DNA of 64,000 bases from JAHEFT01 sp963766195 (lineage in GTDB: Bacteria; Pseudomonadota; Gammaproteobacteria; Xanthomonadales; SZUA-36): contig CAVXYY010000003.1 in NCBI GenBank assembly GCA_963766195.1, forward strand, positions 1 to 64,000, read 5' to 3'. Each line of letters begins with the position of its first letter. The first letter of the stretch is position 1. The notes beneath the pieces are model-generated. The model saw only the letters and a program-made list of their open reading frames with translations, was not told the DNA's origin and ran no database searches. This document shows, piece by piece, positions 34,345-43,757 of this stretch. The position numbers and the translations under genes were made by a program.

Positions 34345-35221
34345 TCCAGGCCAATTGGTCGCAAATTGGCAGGACCGGGTTGAGGCGGTCCTCGAACAGC
34401 GTTTGCCACCTGAATCGAGTGACCCGGCATCCCTTCACCGTGCGATGCGCTACGCATCGCTGGATGGCGGAAAGCGTTTCCGGCCGATCCTGGTTTACTC
34501 GTCTGGCAGGGCACTGGGGATCCCGGAACCAACACTCGATCCGGTTGCGACAGCGGTCGAATTGATTCACGCGTACTCCCTGATACACGATGATTTGCCT
34601 GCAATGGACGACGATGACCTGCGGCGCGGAAGACCCACCTGTCACCGTGCTTTTGATGAAGCTACCGCCATTCTGGCAGGTGATGCTTTGCAGGCACTGG
34701 CCTTTGAAGTTCTTGCCAGCGAATTATCCACCACCTCGCCGAATAGCCTTTTGGCCATACACACCATTGCCCGTGCCTGCGGTTCGATCGGAATGGCCGG
34801 GGGCCAGGCCCTGGATCTGGACGCAGTAGGTCGAAAGATCAGTGAGCAGGAACTCACGACCATGCACCGCCTGAAGACCGGGGCCCTGATTACGGCGTCG
34901 GTTACGATACCCGCGCTTTTGTCAGGCGCGGAGCCCGCTACACTGGAACACCTTTCGGCCTACGGGGAGTGTATCGGCCTGGCGTTCCAGGTACATGACG
35001 ACATCCTGGACATTACCGGAAACAGCGAATTGACCGGCAAGAGCACATTGGCCGATGTATCGTTGAACAAACCCACTTTTCCGTCCATCCTGGGGTTGGA
35101 AAACTCCCGTAAAAGGGCACTTGACCTGCGCGATGAGGCCATATCCCACCTGCAATATATCGATGGTGATACCGAGAGCCTGGCCTGGCTGGCCAATTAC
35201 GTGGTTTGTCGGGATCGATAG
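34307..35221 (+). CDS. ispA: Farnesyl diphosphate synthase IspA
   Basis: This 304-residue short-chain prenyl synthase condenses IPP with DMAPP and GPP to give FPP for ubiquinone and undecaprenyl synthesis. The first Asp-rich motif is HDDLPAMDDDDLRRG. The lysine region is SLDGGKRFRPILVY and the second Asp-rich motif VHDDILDITG. The chain ends shortly after the last helices, of usual length. The start at 34307 lies inside xseB. Confidence 0.97.
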   Translation: MKHPLFPSKPVSDPGQLVANWQDRVEAVLEQRLPPESSDPASLHRAMRYASLDGGKRFRPILVYSSGRALGIPEPTLDPVATAVELIHAYSLIHDDLPAMDDDDLRRGRPTCHRAFDEATAILAGDALQALAFEVLASELSTTSPNSLLAIHTIARACGSIGMAGGQALDLDAVGRKISEQELTTMHRLKTGALITASVTIPALLSGAEPATLEHLSAYGECIGLAFQVHDDILDITGNSELTGKSTLADVSLNKPTFPSILGLENSRKRALDLRDEAISHLQYIDGDTESLAWLANYVVCRDR

Positions 35222-35245
35222 CTTCCGCGACGCAGCACAGATAAA

Positions 35246-37168
35246 ATGGTAAAGATGAACAATCAGCGCTACCCATTACTCAGCTCGATCAATTCCCCTG
35301 CGGATTTGCGGAAGCTTGATGAACAACAGTTGCCGCAGGTCGCTGAAGAATTACGCGGCTACCTGATCGAATCGGTTGCCACCAGTGGCGGACACTTTGG
35401 TGCCGGTTTGGGTTGCGTCGAACTCACCGTTGCGCTGCATTTTCTTTACGACACACCGCATGACCGTATCGTCTGGGACGTTGGACACCAGGCATATCCG
35501 CATAAAATTCTGTGCGAACGCGCCGGCAGCATCACCACGATCAAACAGAAGCAGGGCCTGGCGCCATTCCCCAAACGGTCCGAAAGCGAGTACGACACCT
35601 TCGGAACCGGCCACTCTTCGACTTCCATCAGCGCAGCCCTCGGCATGGCGGTCGCCTCGGCCCTGCAGGATGAAAGCCGCAAGTGCGTCGCCATTATCGG
35701 AGACGGCGCCATGACGGCCGGCATGGCCTACGAAGCACTCAACCATGGCGGTGATCTCGACAACGACCTGTTGGTGATTCTGAACGAAAATCAAATGTCC
35801 ATCTCCCCGAATGTCGGGGCCATGACCAAAATGTTGGGACGCCTGATGAGCGGCCCAACGATGACCGGCATCCGTGAGCGCGGCAAAAGCCTGATGCACC
35901 GTGATTCGCGGACCTGGCGCTTCATGAGCCGCTGGGAAGAGCACATCAAGGGCATGGTGATGCCCAGCACCCTGTTCGAGGAACTGGGTTTCAATTACCT
36001 TGGACCCATCGACGGGCATGACATCCCCACGCTTGTGCGGACGATTCGCACGGCGCGGGACATACACGGGCCCAACCTGCTTCACATCATCACCGAAAAG
36101 GGCAAGGGCTATGAGCCGGCCGAGAAAGATCCGATCAAGTACCACGCGGTTGGACCTTTCAACCCGGAAACCGGTGTCGTGTCGAAGCCCTGTGCCGAAA
36201 AGCCTAAAAAGAACTACACCGAAATATTCGGCGAATGGATGTGTGACATGGCGGAGATCGACAAACGACTGCTGGCCATTACACCCGCCATGCGGGAGGG
36301 CTCGGGACTGGTCGAATTCCACGAACGTTTCCCCGAACGTTATTTCGACGTCGGAATCGCAGAGCAACATAGCGTCACGCTCGCTGCCGGTATGGCTTGT
36401 GAAGGCGCACACCCGGTGGTCGCCATCTACAGTACTTTTTTACAGCGCGCTTATGACCAGATGATCCACGATGTGGCGTTGCAGGATCTTCCGGTGCTAT
36501 TCGCGATCGACCGTGCCGGATTGGTGGGCCCGGACGGCCCGACCCACGCGGGAAGTTTCGATCTCAGCTTCATGCGTTGCATACCCGGCATGGTCATCAT
36601 GGCGCCGGCGGACGAAGACGAATGCCGGCAGATGCTCTATACCGGTTTCTGCCACCCGGGTCCCGCCGCGGTGCGTTATCCGCGCGGCCGCGGTCCAGGC
36701 GTTGAAATCCAGAAGAAAATGACCGCGATCCCGCTCGGGAAGAGCTTGACGCTGCGCCAGGGAAATGAACTCGCCATACTCGCATTTGGCAGCATGGTGG
36801 AGCCCTGCACCGCCGTCGCACAGCAACTCGACGCAACATTGATCAACATGCGGTTCGTAAAACCCCTGGACCGGGAAGCCATCGTTTTGGCCGCGGCCCG
36901 GCACGCAAACCTGGTGACCGTGGAGGAGAATGCCGTGGCAGGAGGTGCGGGGAGCGGTGTCAACGAACTGCTGGCTGCCGAAGGCCTGAAAGCCGATATC
37001 CTCAACATTGGCCTGGAGGACAACTACATCCAGCACGGTACACGAGAGGAATGCCTGCACCTGGCAGGCCTCGACAGCGATGGCATTCTGGCGAAAATCA
37101 TCAGGCGTTTTGGCGCCGGAAAGCACCGCTCGGTTCCGGAAGTCTCTTTGCGTCAGACCAGCGCCTGA
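35246..37168 (+). CDS. dxs: 1-deoxy-D-xylulose-5-phosphate synthase
   Basis: DXS (640 residues) makes DXP from pyruvate and glyceraldehyde 3-phosphate with thiamine diphosphate, the first step of the MEP isoprenoid pathway. Motifs are WDVGHQAYPHKIL, the ThDP-Mg motif GDGAMTAGMAYEALNHGGDLDNDLLVILNEN (about residues 152-182), FDVGIAEQHSVTLAAGMA and DRAGLVGPDGPTHAG. It follows ispA by 24 bases, placing two isoprenoid enzymes in one operon. The last 16 bases overlap the convergent DUF2238 gene. Confidence 0.98.
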   Translation: MVKMNNQRYPLLSSINSPADLRKLDEQQLPQVAEELRGYLIESVATSGGHFGAGLGCVELTVALHFLYDTPHDRIVWDVGHQAYPHKILCERAGSITTIKQKQGLAPFPKRSESEYDTFGTGHSSTSISAALGMAVASALQDESRKCVAIIGDGAMTAGMAYEALNHGGDLDNDLLVILNENQMSISPNVGAMTKMLGRLMSGPTMTGIRERGKSLMHRDSRTWRFMSRWEEHIKGMVMPSTLFEELGFNYLGPIDGHDIPTLVRTIRTARDIHGPNLLHIITEKGKGYEPAEKDPIKYHAVGPFNPETGVVSKPCAEKPKKNYTEIFGEWMCDMAEIDKRLLAITPAMREGSGLVEFHERFPERYFDVGIAEQHSVTLAAGMACEGAHPVVAIYSTFLQRAYDQMIHDVALQDLPVLFAIDRAGLVGPDGPTHAGSFDLSFMRCIPGMVIMAPADEDECRQMLYTGFCHPGPAAVRYPRGRGPGVEIQKKMTAIPLGKSLTLRQGNELAILAFGSMVEPCTAVAQQLDATLINMRFVKPLDREAIVLAAARHANLVTVEENAVAGGAGSGVNELLAAEGLKADILNIGLEDNYIQHGTREECLHLAGLDSDGILAKIIRRFGAGKHRSVPEVSLRQTSA

Positions 37169-37752
37169 TTCCGGATCTGCCGGTCGTGCAGCTTTCCTAA
37201 CAGGATGAGGGCGAGGCAAGCACCGCACATGGCCCAGAACATGTCGGACTGGGTATCCCAGACATAACCCTGGGTGCCAAGAAATGAATCGGCCGCTTCT
37301 GCACTGAGCAAAGCAACCCACCATTCGATCAATTCATAGAACGCGCTGATCGCAAGGCAGATACTGACCACGATGAATGAAAGCCAACCCCGCTTTGCGA
37401 CAACCCGGTTGCGGATCAGAACCTCACGAATGACGATAGCCGGTATGAATCCTTGCGCCAGGTGTCCCAACTTGTCGTAGTTGTTGCGACTCCATCCCAT
37501 CCATTCGCTGACCCAGTCACCCGCTGGCACTTCGGCGTAGGTGTAATGCCCGCCAACCATCAGGATCATGGCGTGCACGAGAATCAGCCAGTAGGCAAGC
37601 GGCGTCAGCGGAAAACGCGTCCGGGTTAATGCAAGGACAACCAGGGCGACCAGCGCAGGCGTTACTTCCAGCCACCAGGTGGGGTAATCATGCGGCTTCC
37701 ATCCCGACCACGCCAGAACGATAAAGAAAATCGCAAGCCAGATGATTTTCAA
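37153..37752 (-). CDS. DUF2238 (YjdF-like) inner membrane protein
   Basis: This 199-residue membrane protein has about six hydrophobic helices and the DUF2238/YjdF signature: YDKLGHLAQGFIPAIVIREVLIR and FYELIEWWVALLS, with a GTQGYVWDTQSDM segment. Function is unknown. It begins one base after the universal stress protein gene, so they share a transcript. Confidence 0.88.
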   Translation of the reverse strand: MKIIWLAIFFIVLAWSGWKPHDYPTWWLEVTPALVALVVLALTRTRFPLTPLAYWLILVHAMILMVGGHYTYAEVPAGDWVSEWMGWSRNNYDKLGHLAQGFIPAIVIREVLIRNRVVAKRGWLSFIVVSICLAISAFYELIEWWVALLSAEAADSFLGTQGYVWDTQSDMFWAMCGACLALILLGKLHDRQIRNQALV

Positions 37753-38205
37753 CTATTCGGCTTCGTAGACCCTGACGGCCAGCACATCACAGATCGAACC
37801 GTGAAGTACCGAGTTTGCCGTGGCCCCGAGCAACAACTGGACGCCTTTCTGTCCGTGGGTGCCCAGGACGATCAGGTCCAGGTCATGTTCTTCCGAAAAC
37901 CGCCTGATTTCGCGGGCGGGCGTTCCGTTGAGGAAATGGCGGAAGGCTTCCGGCACGCCGGCTTTCTCGCCGATTTCATCGAGTTTCTGCCGCAATTCGG
38001 ACCGCAGATTCTCTTCGACCTCATCCATGCCAACAAAAACCGGACCGTATGGAACGACGCCCATGTACACCGAATCCATTGGCTCCTGGACATAAATCAG
38101 GTGTATTTCGCTATCCGGCGCAGCCACATCCAGCGCCCGGCTTAGAATGGCAGAGGACTCACTGCTTAAATCAATTGCAACCGCAATTTTCTTGTAACCA
38201 GACAT
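37753..38205 (-). CDS. Universal stress protein (UspA family)
   Basis: A single Usp domain of 150 residues. The start MSGYKKIAVAIDLSSES and the ATP-binding-type loop GTHGQKGVQLLLGATANSVL (G-x2-G-x9-G-type) place it among nucleotide-binding UspA proteins such as UspF/UspG. An acidic segment, VGMDEVEENLRSELRQKLDE, is present. It diverges from the alcohol dehydrogenase gene. Confidence 0.93.
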   Translation of the reverse strand: MSGYKKIAVAIDLSSESSAILSRALDVAAPDSEIHLIYVQEPMDSVYMGVVPYGPVFVGMDEVEENLRSELRQKLDEIGEKAGVPEAFRHFLNGTPAREIRRFSEEHDLDLIVLGTHGQKGVQLLLGATANSVLHGSICDVLAVRVYEAE

Positions 38206-38304
38206 ATCATTCTCCGCTCTGAAAACGACCCCTCATTTTCATTCTACCCCACGCCGGGCGAAAATGAATGACTGGGATCAAAAGTAGCCCGCCTGTAGAA
38301 GGCT

Positions 38305-39366
38305 ATGATTTCATCAATGAACAACAGTGGCAACACGATGCGCGCCATGCGCATTCACCGGCTCGGTCCGGTTGACGCCGGGCTTCCTCCACTGGAAGAA
38401 AATTTCCTGCCCGTGCCTTCTCCAGGCGCGCATGATCTCCTGATCCGCGTTCATGCCTGCGGTGTTTGCCATACCGAAATTGATGAAATCGAAGGCCGGA
38501 CTCCGCCACCGGTATTGCCCATCACCCCGGGACACCAGGTCGTCGGGACCGTGGTGGCGCAGGGACCTGCGTGCGGTAAAGGGTTGCTCAATCAGCGGGT
38601 TGGCGTTGCCTGGATTCACTCAGCCTGCGGCACCTGCCGGTGGTGCGCCAGCGGCCGGGAAAATTTATGTCCGGACTTCAGGGCCTGTGGACGCGACGTT
38701 GCGGGGGGCTACGCGGAATACATGATTGTCCCGGAATCTTACGCCCTCCCCATCCCGCACGGAATCGGTGACCTGGAGGCAACGCCTTTGCTCTGCGCTG
38801 GCGCCGTGGGTTTCCGGGCGCTCAACTTGTGCCGGCTGGAGAATGGCCAGAATCTCGGGTTGACCGGGTTTGGAGCATCAGCTCACCTGGTTCTGCAGAT
38901 GGCGCAACATCTCTATCCGGACTCATCCATTTTTGTATTTGCCCGCAGCCCGAAGGAAAGAGCGTTTGCTGCAGAAATGGGGGCGGCCTGGACCGGAAAC
39001 ACTTTGGACCAGCCTGGAATCGGGCTGGACGCCATCATCGATACCACACCGGCCTGGCTGCCGGTCCTTGCGGCCATGGAAGCGCTGGCACCCGGCGGTC
39101 GATTGGTGATCAATGCCATTCGCAAGGAAAGCACCGACCAGGACATTCTCTCGTCGCTGGATTACGACAGGCATTTGTGGCGGGAAAAAACCCTGGGCAC
39201 GGTGGCCAACGTTACCCGCCAGGACGTTCGCGAATGCCTGCGACTGGCGGTGGAAATCCCGCTCAGGCCCTTTGTTACCGCCTATCCGCTGGAAGGCGCG
39301 AACCAGGCCTTGCTGGAGCTTAAAAAGGGACATATCCAGGGCGCCAAGGTATTGCAGATCCGGTAG
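38305..39366 (+). CDS. Zinc-dependent alcohol dehydrogenase family protein
   Basis: This 353-residue medium-chain dehydrogenase has catalytic zinc ligands in HACGVCHTEIDE and TPGHQVVG, and the four structural Cys in CGTCRWCASGRENLC. The nucleotide-binding loop is LTGFGASAHLVLQ, a variant of GxGxxG. It resembles the AdhA-like branch (zinc-binding alcohol dehydrogenase family). Several ATGs lie near the start (38305, 38317, 38338); the first has an AGAAGG just upstream. A terminator-like hairpin follows. Confidence 0.88.
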   Translation: MISSMNNSGNTMRAMRIHRLGPVDAGLPPLEENFLPVPSPGAHDLLIRVHACGVCHTEIDEIEGRTPPPVLPITPGHQVVGTVVAQGPACGKGLLNQRVGVAWIHSACGTCRWCASGRENLCPDFRACGRDVAGGYAEYMIVPESYALPIPHGIGDLEATPLLCAGAVGFRALNLCRLENGQNLGLTGFGASAHLVLQMAQHLYPDSSIFVFARSPKERAFAAEMGAAWTGNTLDQPGIGLDAIIDTTPAWLPVLAAMEALAPGGRLVINAIRKESTDQDILSSLDYDRHLWREKTLGTVANVTRQDVRECLRLAVEIPLRPFVTAYPLEGANQALLELKKGHIQGAKVLQIR

Positions 39367-39374
39367 TCGGCGCC

Positions 39375-39396
39375 CTTGCCTGACCCTTCAGGCAAG
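39375..39396 (+). terminator. Probable terminator after the alcohol dehydrogenase gene
   Basis: CTTGCCTGA / TCAGGCAAG (9 bp) with a 4-base loop, 9 bases after the stop codon, with an A/T-rich stretch downstream but no pure T tract. Confidence 0.5.
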
Positions 39397-39431
39397 CAAC
39401 AATATTGACAATTTTCTGGCAAGATGCGCTG

Positions 39432-40169
39432 ATGAACTTGCCCCTCGCAATCCAATTTCTGCTCTGTCCGCTGGTTTTTGCGAGCCTGCTGTGGGTCACG
39501 GCACCGTATGGCCGGCATTTCCGGTCCGGCTGGGGTCCGTGTTTGCCCAACCGCACTGCATGGTTGTTAATGGAACTTCCGGCACTGCTGGTCATTTCGA
39601 CACTGGTGCTTCTGAGCCCCGTCCGCAGTCAACCGCAGACCTGGATTCCATTGTGTTTCTGGGTATTTCATTACAGCTACCGCACGTTTGTCTTTCCAGC
39701 CCTGATGCAGCCATCAGAAAAAACATTTCCAGCCCTGCTGGTTATATTTGCAATTGCTTTCAATTCCTTGAACGGATACAACAATGCTGCCGCGCTGATC
39801 GTGGCCGGGAAAAACTCCGCCCCATTGCTTTCAGTTCATTTCCTCACCGGCCTGGCAATTTTCCTGGTGGGATTTGCCCTGCATTTCCAGGCAGACAGAA
39901 CCATACGGCGGCTGCGGAAGCCTGGCGAAACGGTTTATCGTATCCCCAACGGCGGTCTGTTCCGCTGGGTCAGTTCTCCGAACTACCTGGGTGAAATCAT
40001 CCAATGGACCGGCTGGGCCGTTATGACCTGGTCCCTGGCAGGGGTGGCTTTTGCACTCTTCACGTTCTGCAACCTGGCGCCCCGCGCCATCTCGAACCAC
40101 CGCTGGTACCGGGAGCGCTTTGCTGATTACCCCGCTGGAAGGCGGATCCTGGTTCCGGGTATTTTCTGA
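39432..40169 (+). CDS. 3-oxo-5-alpha-steroid 4-dehydrogenase-like membrane protein
   Basis: This 245-residue protein has six or so hydrophobic helices and the conserved C-terminal domain of steroid 5-alpha-reductases (PNGGLFRWVSSPNYLGEIIQWTGWA, then NHRWYRERFADYP). In eukaryotes the family reduces 3-oxo-delta4-steroids or polyprenols with NADPH. The bacterial substrate is unknown. A TTG start nine codons upstream is possible; the ATG at 39432 is preferred. It is convergent with cdd. Confidence 0.88.
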   Translation: MNLPLAIQFLLCPLVFASLLWVTAPYGRHFRSGWGPCLPNRTAWLLMELPALLVISTLVLLSPVRSQPQTWIPLCFWVFHYSYRTFVFPALMQPSEKTFPALLVIFAIAFNSLNGYNNAAALIVAGKNSAPLLSVHFLTGLAIFLVGFALHFQADRTIRRLRKPGETVYRIPNGGLFRWVSSPNYLGEIIQWTGWAVMTWSLAGVAFALFTFCNLAPRAISNHRWYRERFADYPAGRRILVPGIF

Positions 40170-40188
40170 CCCGATCCCCCGGGCACGG

Positions 40189-40608
40189 TTATTTGAACAA
40201 CGCTTCCGGCACAAACGGATCCGGCAGATATTCGGACCGGGCCCATGTCCTGCTTTCCTCTCCATCACAGCATGAGATCACCAGTGAGTCCGCATCCATC
40301 AATTCGTGCATGACCTGGCGGCAGGCGCCACAAGGAGAATGCGCGGTGTCCCCGGGAGTATAAATCAGCAAGGCAGTCAATGAACCGGGCGCCACCCCAT
40401 CGCTGATTGCCGCCGTCAATGCCGATCTTTCCGCGCATTGTGTCAGTCCGAAGGACGCGTTCTCAACATTGCAGCCCTGGTAAATCTTTCCCGTTGCGCT
40501 GATGACTGCAGCGCCGACCCGGAAGTGGCTGTAAGGCGAATAAGACGATGCGGCCGCCCGTTTAGCGTGATGCTTGAGCTGAACGATGAAGGCTTCACTG
40601 CGTTGCAT
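40189..40608 (-). CDS. cdd: Cytidine deaminase
   Basis: This 139-residue small (tetrameric-type) cytidine deaminase has zinc ligands in TQCAERSALTAA (Cys and the catalytic Glu) and PCGACRQVMHE. YSHFRVGAAV and GCNVENASFGLT bind substrate. It overlaps the end of deoA by 14 bases, forming a pyrimidine-nucleoside salvage pair. Confidence 0.95.
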   Translation of the reverse strand: MQRSEAFIVQLKHHAKRAAASSYSPYSHFRVGAAVISATGKIYQGCNVENASFGLTQCAERSALTAAISDGVAPGSLTALLIYTPGDTAHSPCGACRQVMHELMDADSLVISCCDGEESRTWARSEYLPDPFVPEALFK

Positions 40609-41938
40609 TTGAAATCTCCCCTTCTACCCTGCGGTGAATCACAGGCAATGCTTCAACGGGAGTCCGGCCAATACTGAATCCCGACTTGAGCAGTTCCGCA
40701 GCGTGCTCCCAACTGCCTTCGTCTGCGGCATGGATTACGGCCAGGGGTGTGCGGGAATCAACCTTCATCCCGAGCCCCAGGAGACCCGAGACGCCCACTG
40801 CCGGGTCGATCGAGTCCTCTGCGGCCTGCCTTCCTCCACCCAGCGCGACTACCGCCGTGCCGACCGCCTTTGTATCGATTGCTGTTATGAAGCCTCCGTC
40901 ATCCGCAAACACGGGCCGGATCACTGGCGCCTTGGGCAAAAATGCCTCCGGGTTGTCTACCAGTCCGGACGGCCCTCCCTGCGCAGCGACCATTTTCGAA
41001 AATTGTTCAGCGGCCCGGCCTGAATCGAGGGAGTTCATCACCATTTTATCAGCATCCGCCAGGTTCTCAGCCAACCCGCCCAGTTTCAGCAGTTCACGGG
41101 ACAGCGCTCGCACCACGTCCAAAAGCCGGTCGTGACGGGCCTCACCGCGCAGGAACCGGATGGCTTCCAGGATTTCAAGAGCGTTTCCCGCCGACCATGC
41201 CAATGGCTGGTCCATGTCGGTGACAAGAGCATTGCATGGCAGGCCAGCCTCGCGGGCGACGGCGCAAATTTCCCGGGCCAGGGCCAGTGCATCGACCGGG
41301 TCTGGCGTGAAGGCTCCCGAGCCATACTTGATGTCCATGACCAACGCATCCAGGCCTTCAGCCAGTTTTTTCGAGAGAATGGATGAAATGATCAATGGCG
41401 TGGATGAAACCGTCGCGGTCACGTCTCTGACGGCGTATATACGACGGTCTGCGCCGGCCAGATACTTGTCCTGTCCGATAATTGCAATGTGCTGGTCGCG
41501 CACCAGTTGCTGAAACCGTTCTATTCCGGGCCGGACGTTGAAGCCGGGAATGCTCTCCAGTTTGTCCAGCGTCCCGCCGGTGTGACCCAGCCCGCGCCCG
41601 GAAATCATCGGCACATATGCGCCGCAGGAGGCGACGATGGGCCCAAGGATCAGGCTCACCATATCGCCCACACCACCGGTCGAATGTTTGTCCAGTACCG
41701 GGCCGTCAAGCCCGCTCCAGGTGAGCACCTTGCCGCTGTCCCGCATGGCCAGGGTCAACGCCATTTGTTCGTCATGGCTCATCCCTCTGAACCAGGTGGC
41801 CATGGTAAACGCCGCAATTTGGGCGTCCGTGACACAACCACTGGTTATGCCCTCGATGAAAGAGCTGATCTCATCCCGGCTTAACCGCAACCCATCGCGT
41901 TTTTTTTGAATGAGATCTTCAACCAGGAGCATTAACAT
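40595..41938 (-). CDS. deoA: Thymidine phosphorylase
   Basis: This 447-residue pyrimidine-nucleoside phosphorylase splits thymidine to thymine and deoxyribose 1-phosphate. The start LVEDLIQKKRDGLRLSRDEI, the family signature SGRGLGHTGGTLDKLES, KHSTGGVGDMVSL and VMDIKYGSGAF are visible. An open frame extends 47 codons upstream but has no family resemblance. ATG at 41938 (or 41932) matches DeoA length. It is followed by cdd. Confidence 0.95.
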   Translation of the reverse strand: MLMLLVEDLIQKKRDGLRLSRDEISSFIEGITSGCVTDAQIAAFTMATWFRGMSHDEQMALTLAMRDSGKVLTWSGLDGPVLDKHSTGGVGDMVSLILGPIVASCGAYVPMISGRGLGHTGGTLDKLESIPGFNVRPGIERFQQLVRDQHIAIIGQDKYLAGADRRIYAVRDVTATVSSTPLIISSILSKKLAEGLDALVMDIKYGSGAFTPDPVDALALAREICAVAREAGLPCNALVTDMDQPLAWSAGNALEILEAIRFLRGEARHDRLLDVVRALSRELLKLGGLAENLADADKMVMNSLDSGRAAEQFSKMVAAQGGPSGLVDNPEAFLPKAPVIRPVFADDGGFITAIDTKAVGTAVVALGGGRQAAEDSIDPAVGVSGLLGLGMKVDSRTPLAVIHAADEGSWEHAAELLKSGFSIGRTPVEALPVIHRRVEGEISNATQ

Positions 41939-42133
41939 TCCTTCGAGTTCGCCAGACTCTCGCTCTGAAACACGGTCAGGCTGGAAGATAAGCCTCAGAC
42001 CATAACCCAGTCCGGAATAAAAGAGAACAGCCGGCAGTCGGAATTGGTGCCGGACCGCGCACAACAATCTTCCTGGCACGACTTGTTTCAGGCTTGCGTT
42101 GCCTACCGGGAGTTCAGCAGGCCGGCCAGAGAA

Positions 42134-42796
42134 TCATGAAAAGCGAGCCACACTCCTGCCAGCAAAACCAGGAGAAGCGCAAACTGCAGCCAAGCGCCAG
42201 CCGTTGATCGCCATGCCGCCCAGTGTCCGGATTTGCGCCACTTCAATCGTTTTCAGGATCCTGTCGGCCTGCTCCCCTTCCAGCAAGGGCAGGCCTCTTT
42301 TACGTAAATAAGCCAGGAGTTTTTCAGGGGTCAGCACCCTTTCCGGCATTGCTGTTTTGAACCCTTTCTGGCCCACCAGCACAACCATCGGAAACAGTAT
42401 TTTGGACGGAGCGTTCAGGATCTTTTTGACAGCTTCCACCTGCAGCGTGTTGCGGTGCAGTGGATTATCAATGCGTGAGAAGCGACCCCAGCGGTACATT
42501 TTCCACCGGTCCTGGAATTCAGTCCCTGACACCCAACCCCGGGCATACTGGCTCTCGATAACAAAAATACCGAATCGGGATATCACGAGGTGGTCGATGT
42601 GTACCGTGCCCCCGCCTGCAGGCAGGGTTATGTCATTGAACGTGGTATAGCGGCTTTTCTCCAGCCCGGTGGCCAGGAGTCGCCTGACCCGGGTTTCAGC
42701 GATGTCGCCCCGAAACCGGGGCGAACTCAAAAAGGCGATCATTAACAGAAGGGGAACAATCCAGATCGCGTGAATCATAAAAGTTAAGCCTAGCAA
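42134..42796 (-). CDS. NERD-domain membrane-anchored protein
   Basis: This 220-residue protein has an N-terminal hydrophobic segment (IHAIWIVPLLLMIAFLSS). A nuclease-related NERD domain follows (GDIAETRVRRLLATGL, TVHIDHLVISRFGIFVIESQYARG). The E-x9-15-D-H-hydrophobic and E-S-Q pattern resembles the restriction-endonuclease-like core. It lacks the C-terminal zinc fingers sometimes attached. The last 20 residues look unrelated and may reflect a frameshift. A palindromic repeat lies directly upstream. Confidence 0.8.
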   Translation of the reverse strand: MLGLTFMIHAIWIVPLLLMIAFLSSPRFRGDIAETRVRRLLATGLEKSRYTTFNDITLPAGGGTVHIDHLVISRFGIFVIESQYARGWVSGTEFQDRWKMYRWGRFSRIDNPLHRNTLQVEAVKKILNAPSKILFPMVVLVGQKGFKTAMPERVLTPEKLLAYLRKRGLPLLEGEQADRILKTIEVAQIRTLGGMAINGWRLAAVCASPGFAGRSVARFS

Positions 42797-42800
42797 ACCA

Positions 42801-42963
42801 GGAGCCTGCCTGGTTTGACAGATCGTAGCGAGGAAGAGCCGGTTTGAGTCAGATTTTTCGGTCTTTTGAGGCGAATAGCACCGCTATTTAACGAAAAAGA
42901 GCGGGGAATCTGGCCAAACCCGGCTTTTCCGCAGTAGATCATGTCAAGCCAGGCAGGCTCCTC
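42801..42963. repeat. 163-bp palindromic element (MITE-like)
   Basis: Terminal inverted repeats of 21 bp (42801-42821 and 42943-42963; arm AGGAGCCTGCCTGGTTTGAC) differ at one position. Inside are a second imperfect pair (AGCCGGTTTGAGTCAGATT against AATCTGGCCAAACCCGGCT) and a central hairpin AATAGC-ACC-GCTATT (42875-42889). The element fills the gap between nrdJb and the NERD gene, ends 3 bases before the nrdJb stop codon, and is non-coding. Confidence 0.75.
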
Positions 42964-42966
42964 ATA

Positions 42967-43688
42967 CTAGCCACACTTGGAGTAGCCGCAGGACAGGCAG
43001 GTGGCACAATTGTCCATGACAATTACCGCCTTGGTATGGCACTTGTTACACAGGGTGGCTGAAGTGGGATAGCCGGTATCCGATTCTGCATCTGCGTTTC
43101 TCTTTTTATCGGAAGCTACTGCTTCAGCACGTTTCTGATCGAGAATGAGTTGCTGCTGCTGGGACAGCTCTTCTTTTTCCATCAAGCCGATTTTTTGCAG
43201 GTGGTGTTCGATCACAGCGCCAATATCAGCAATGATGGACGGCATGAACTTTCCGCCGGGCTTGAAGTAGCCGCCGCGCGGATCAAACACCGCCTGTAAT
43301 TCTTCGGCCAGGAATGTGACGTCACCGCCCTTCCGGAACACGGCGGACATCAGCCGGGTCAGGGCCACGATCCACTGAAAGTGGTCCATGTTTTTCGAAT
43401 TGATGAATATTTCAAACGGCCGGCGTTGCTCATGTTCTGTACCCTGGTTCAGGACGATGTCATTGATCGTGACATACATCGCGTGGTCGATCCAGGGGGG
43501 TTTTGATCTTGTACGTCGACCCTTCCAGCGCTTCCATACCTTCGGGCCGGAGGACGCGCTCGGTCATCCGGATGATTTTGGCATTCTGGCGTCCGTGGCT
43601 GTCGTTGGCCGCTTCTTCCCTGGTAGTTGGTTTCTTCTTCTTTTACGACTTCATAGCCGACGATCTTGTTGGAAATCTTGATACTCAT
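42967..43688 (-). CDS. nrdJ: Ribonucleotide reductase class II accessory/C-terminal subunit NrdJb, two frameshifts
   Basis: This is the smaller chain of a split B12-dependent ribonucleotide reductase. The N-terminus is MSIKISNKIVGYEVVKEEET. The long piece has the segment MDHFQWIVALTRLMSAVFRKGG. It ends with CNKCHTKAVIVMDNCATCLSCGYSKCG, with paired cysteines probably used to re-reduce the active site. Extra bases lie in CCC 43619-43621 and in the G6 run at 43495-43500. The repaired bridge reads EEAANDSHGRQNAKIIRM and then PWIDHAMYVTINDIV. In Pseudomonas NrdJa and NrdJb are likewise separate; here 283 bases separate them. Confidence 0.85.
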
Positions 43689-43739
43689 TGTGCTTCATTC
43701 CTGTACTGGTGCTTGATATTCCCGGGGTCGGAAAAAGAG

Positions 43740-43757
43740 GTGTACATCCATGTACAC
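43740..43757. promoter_or_regulatory. 18-bp palindrome between nrdJa and nrdJb
   Basis: GTGTACAT-CC-ATGTACAC is a perfect inverted repeat 52 bases upstream of the nrdJb start, in the 283-base gap (43689-43971). No promoter or terminator is obvious there. It could be an operator or an mRNA hairpin. Confidence 0.4.

Noticed and set aside
35351..36412. 353-codon minus-strand frame opposite dxs
   Set aside because: It is antisense to a complete, recognisable dxs and has no family features.
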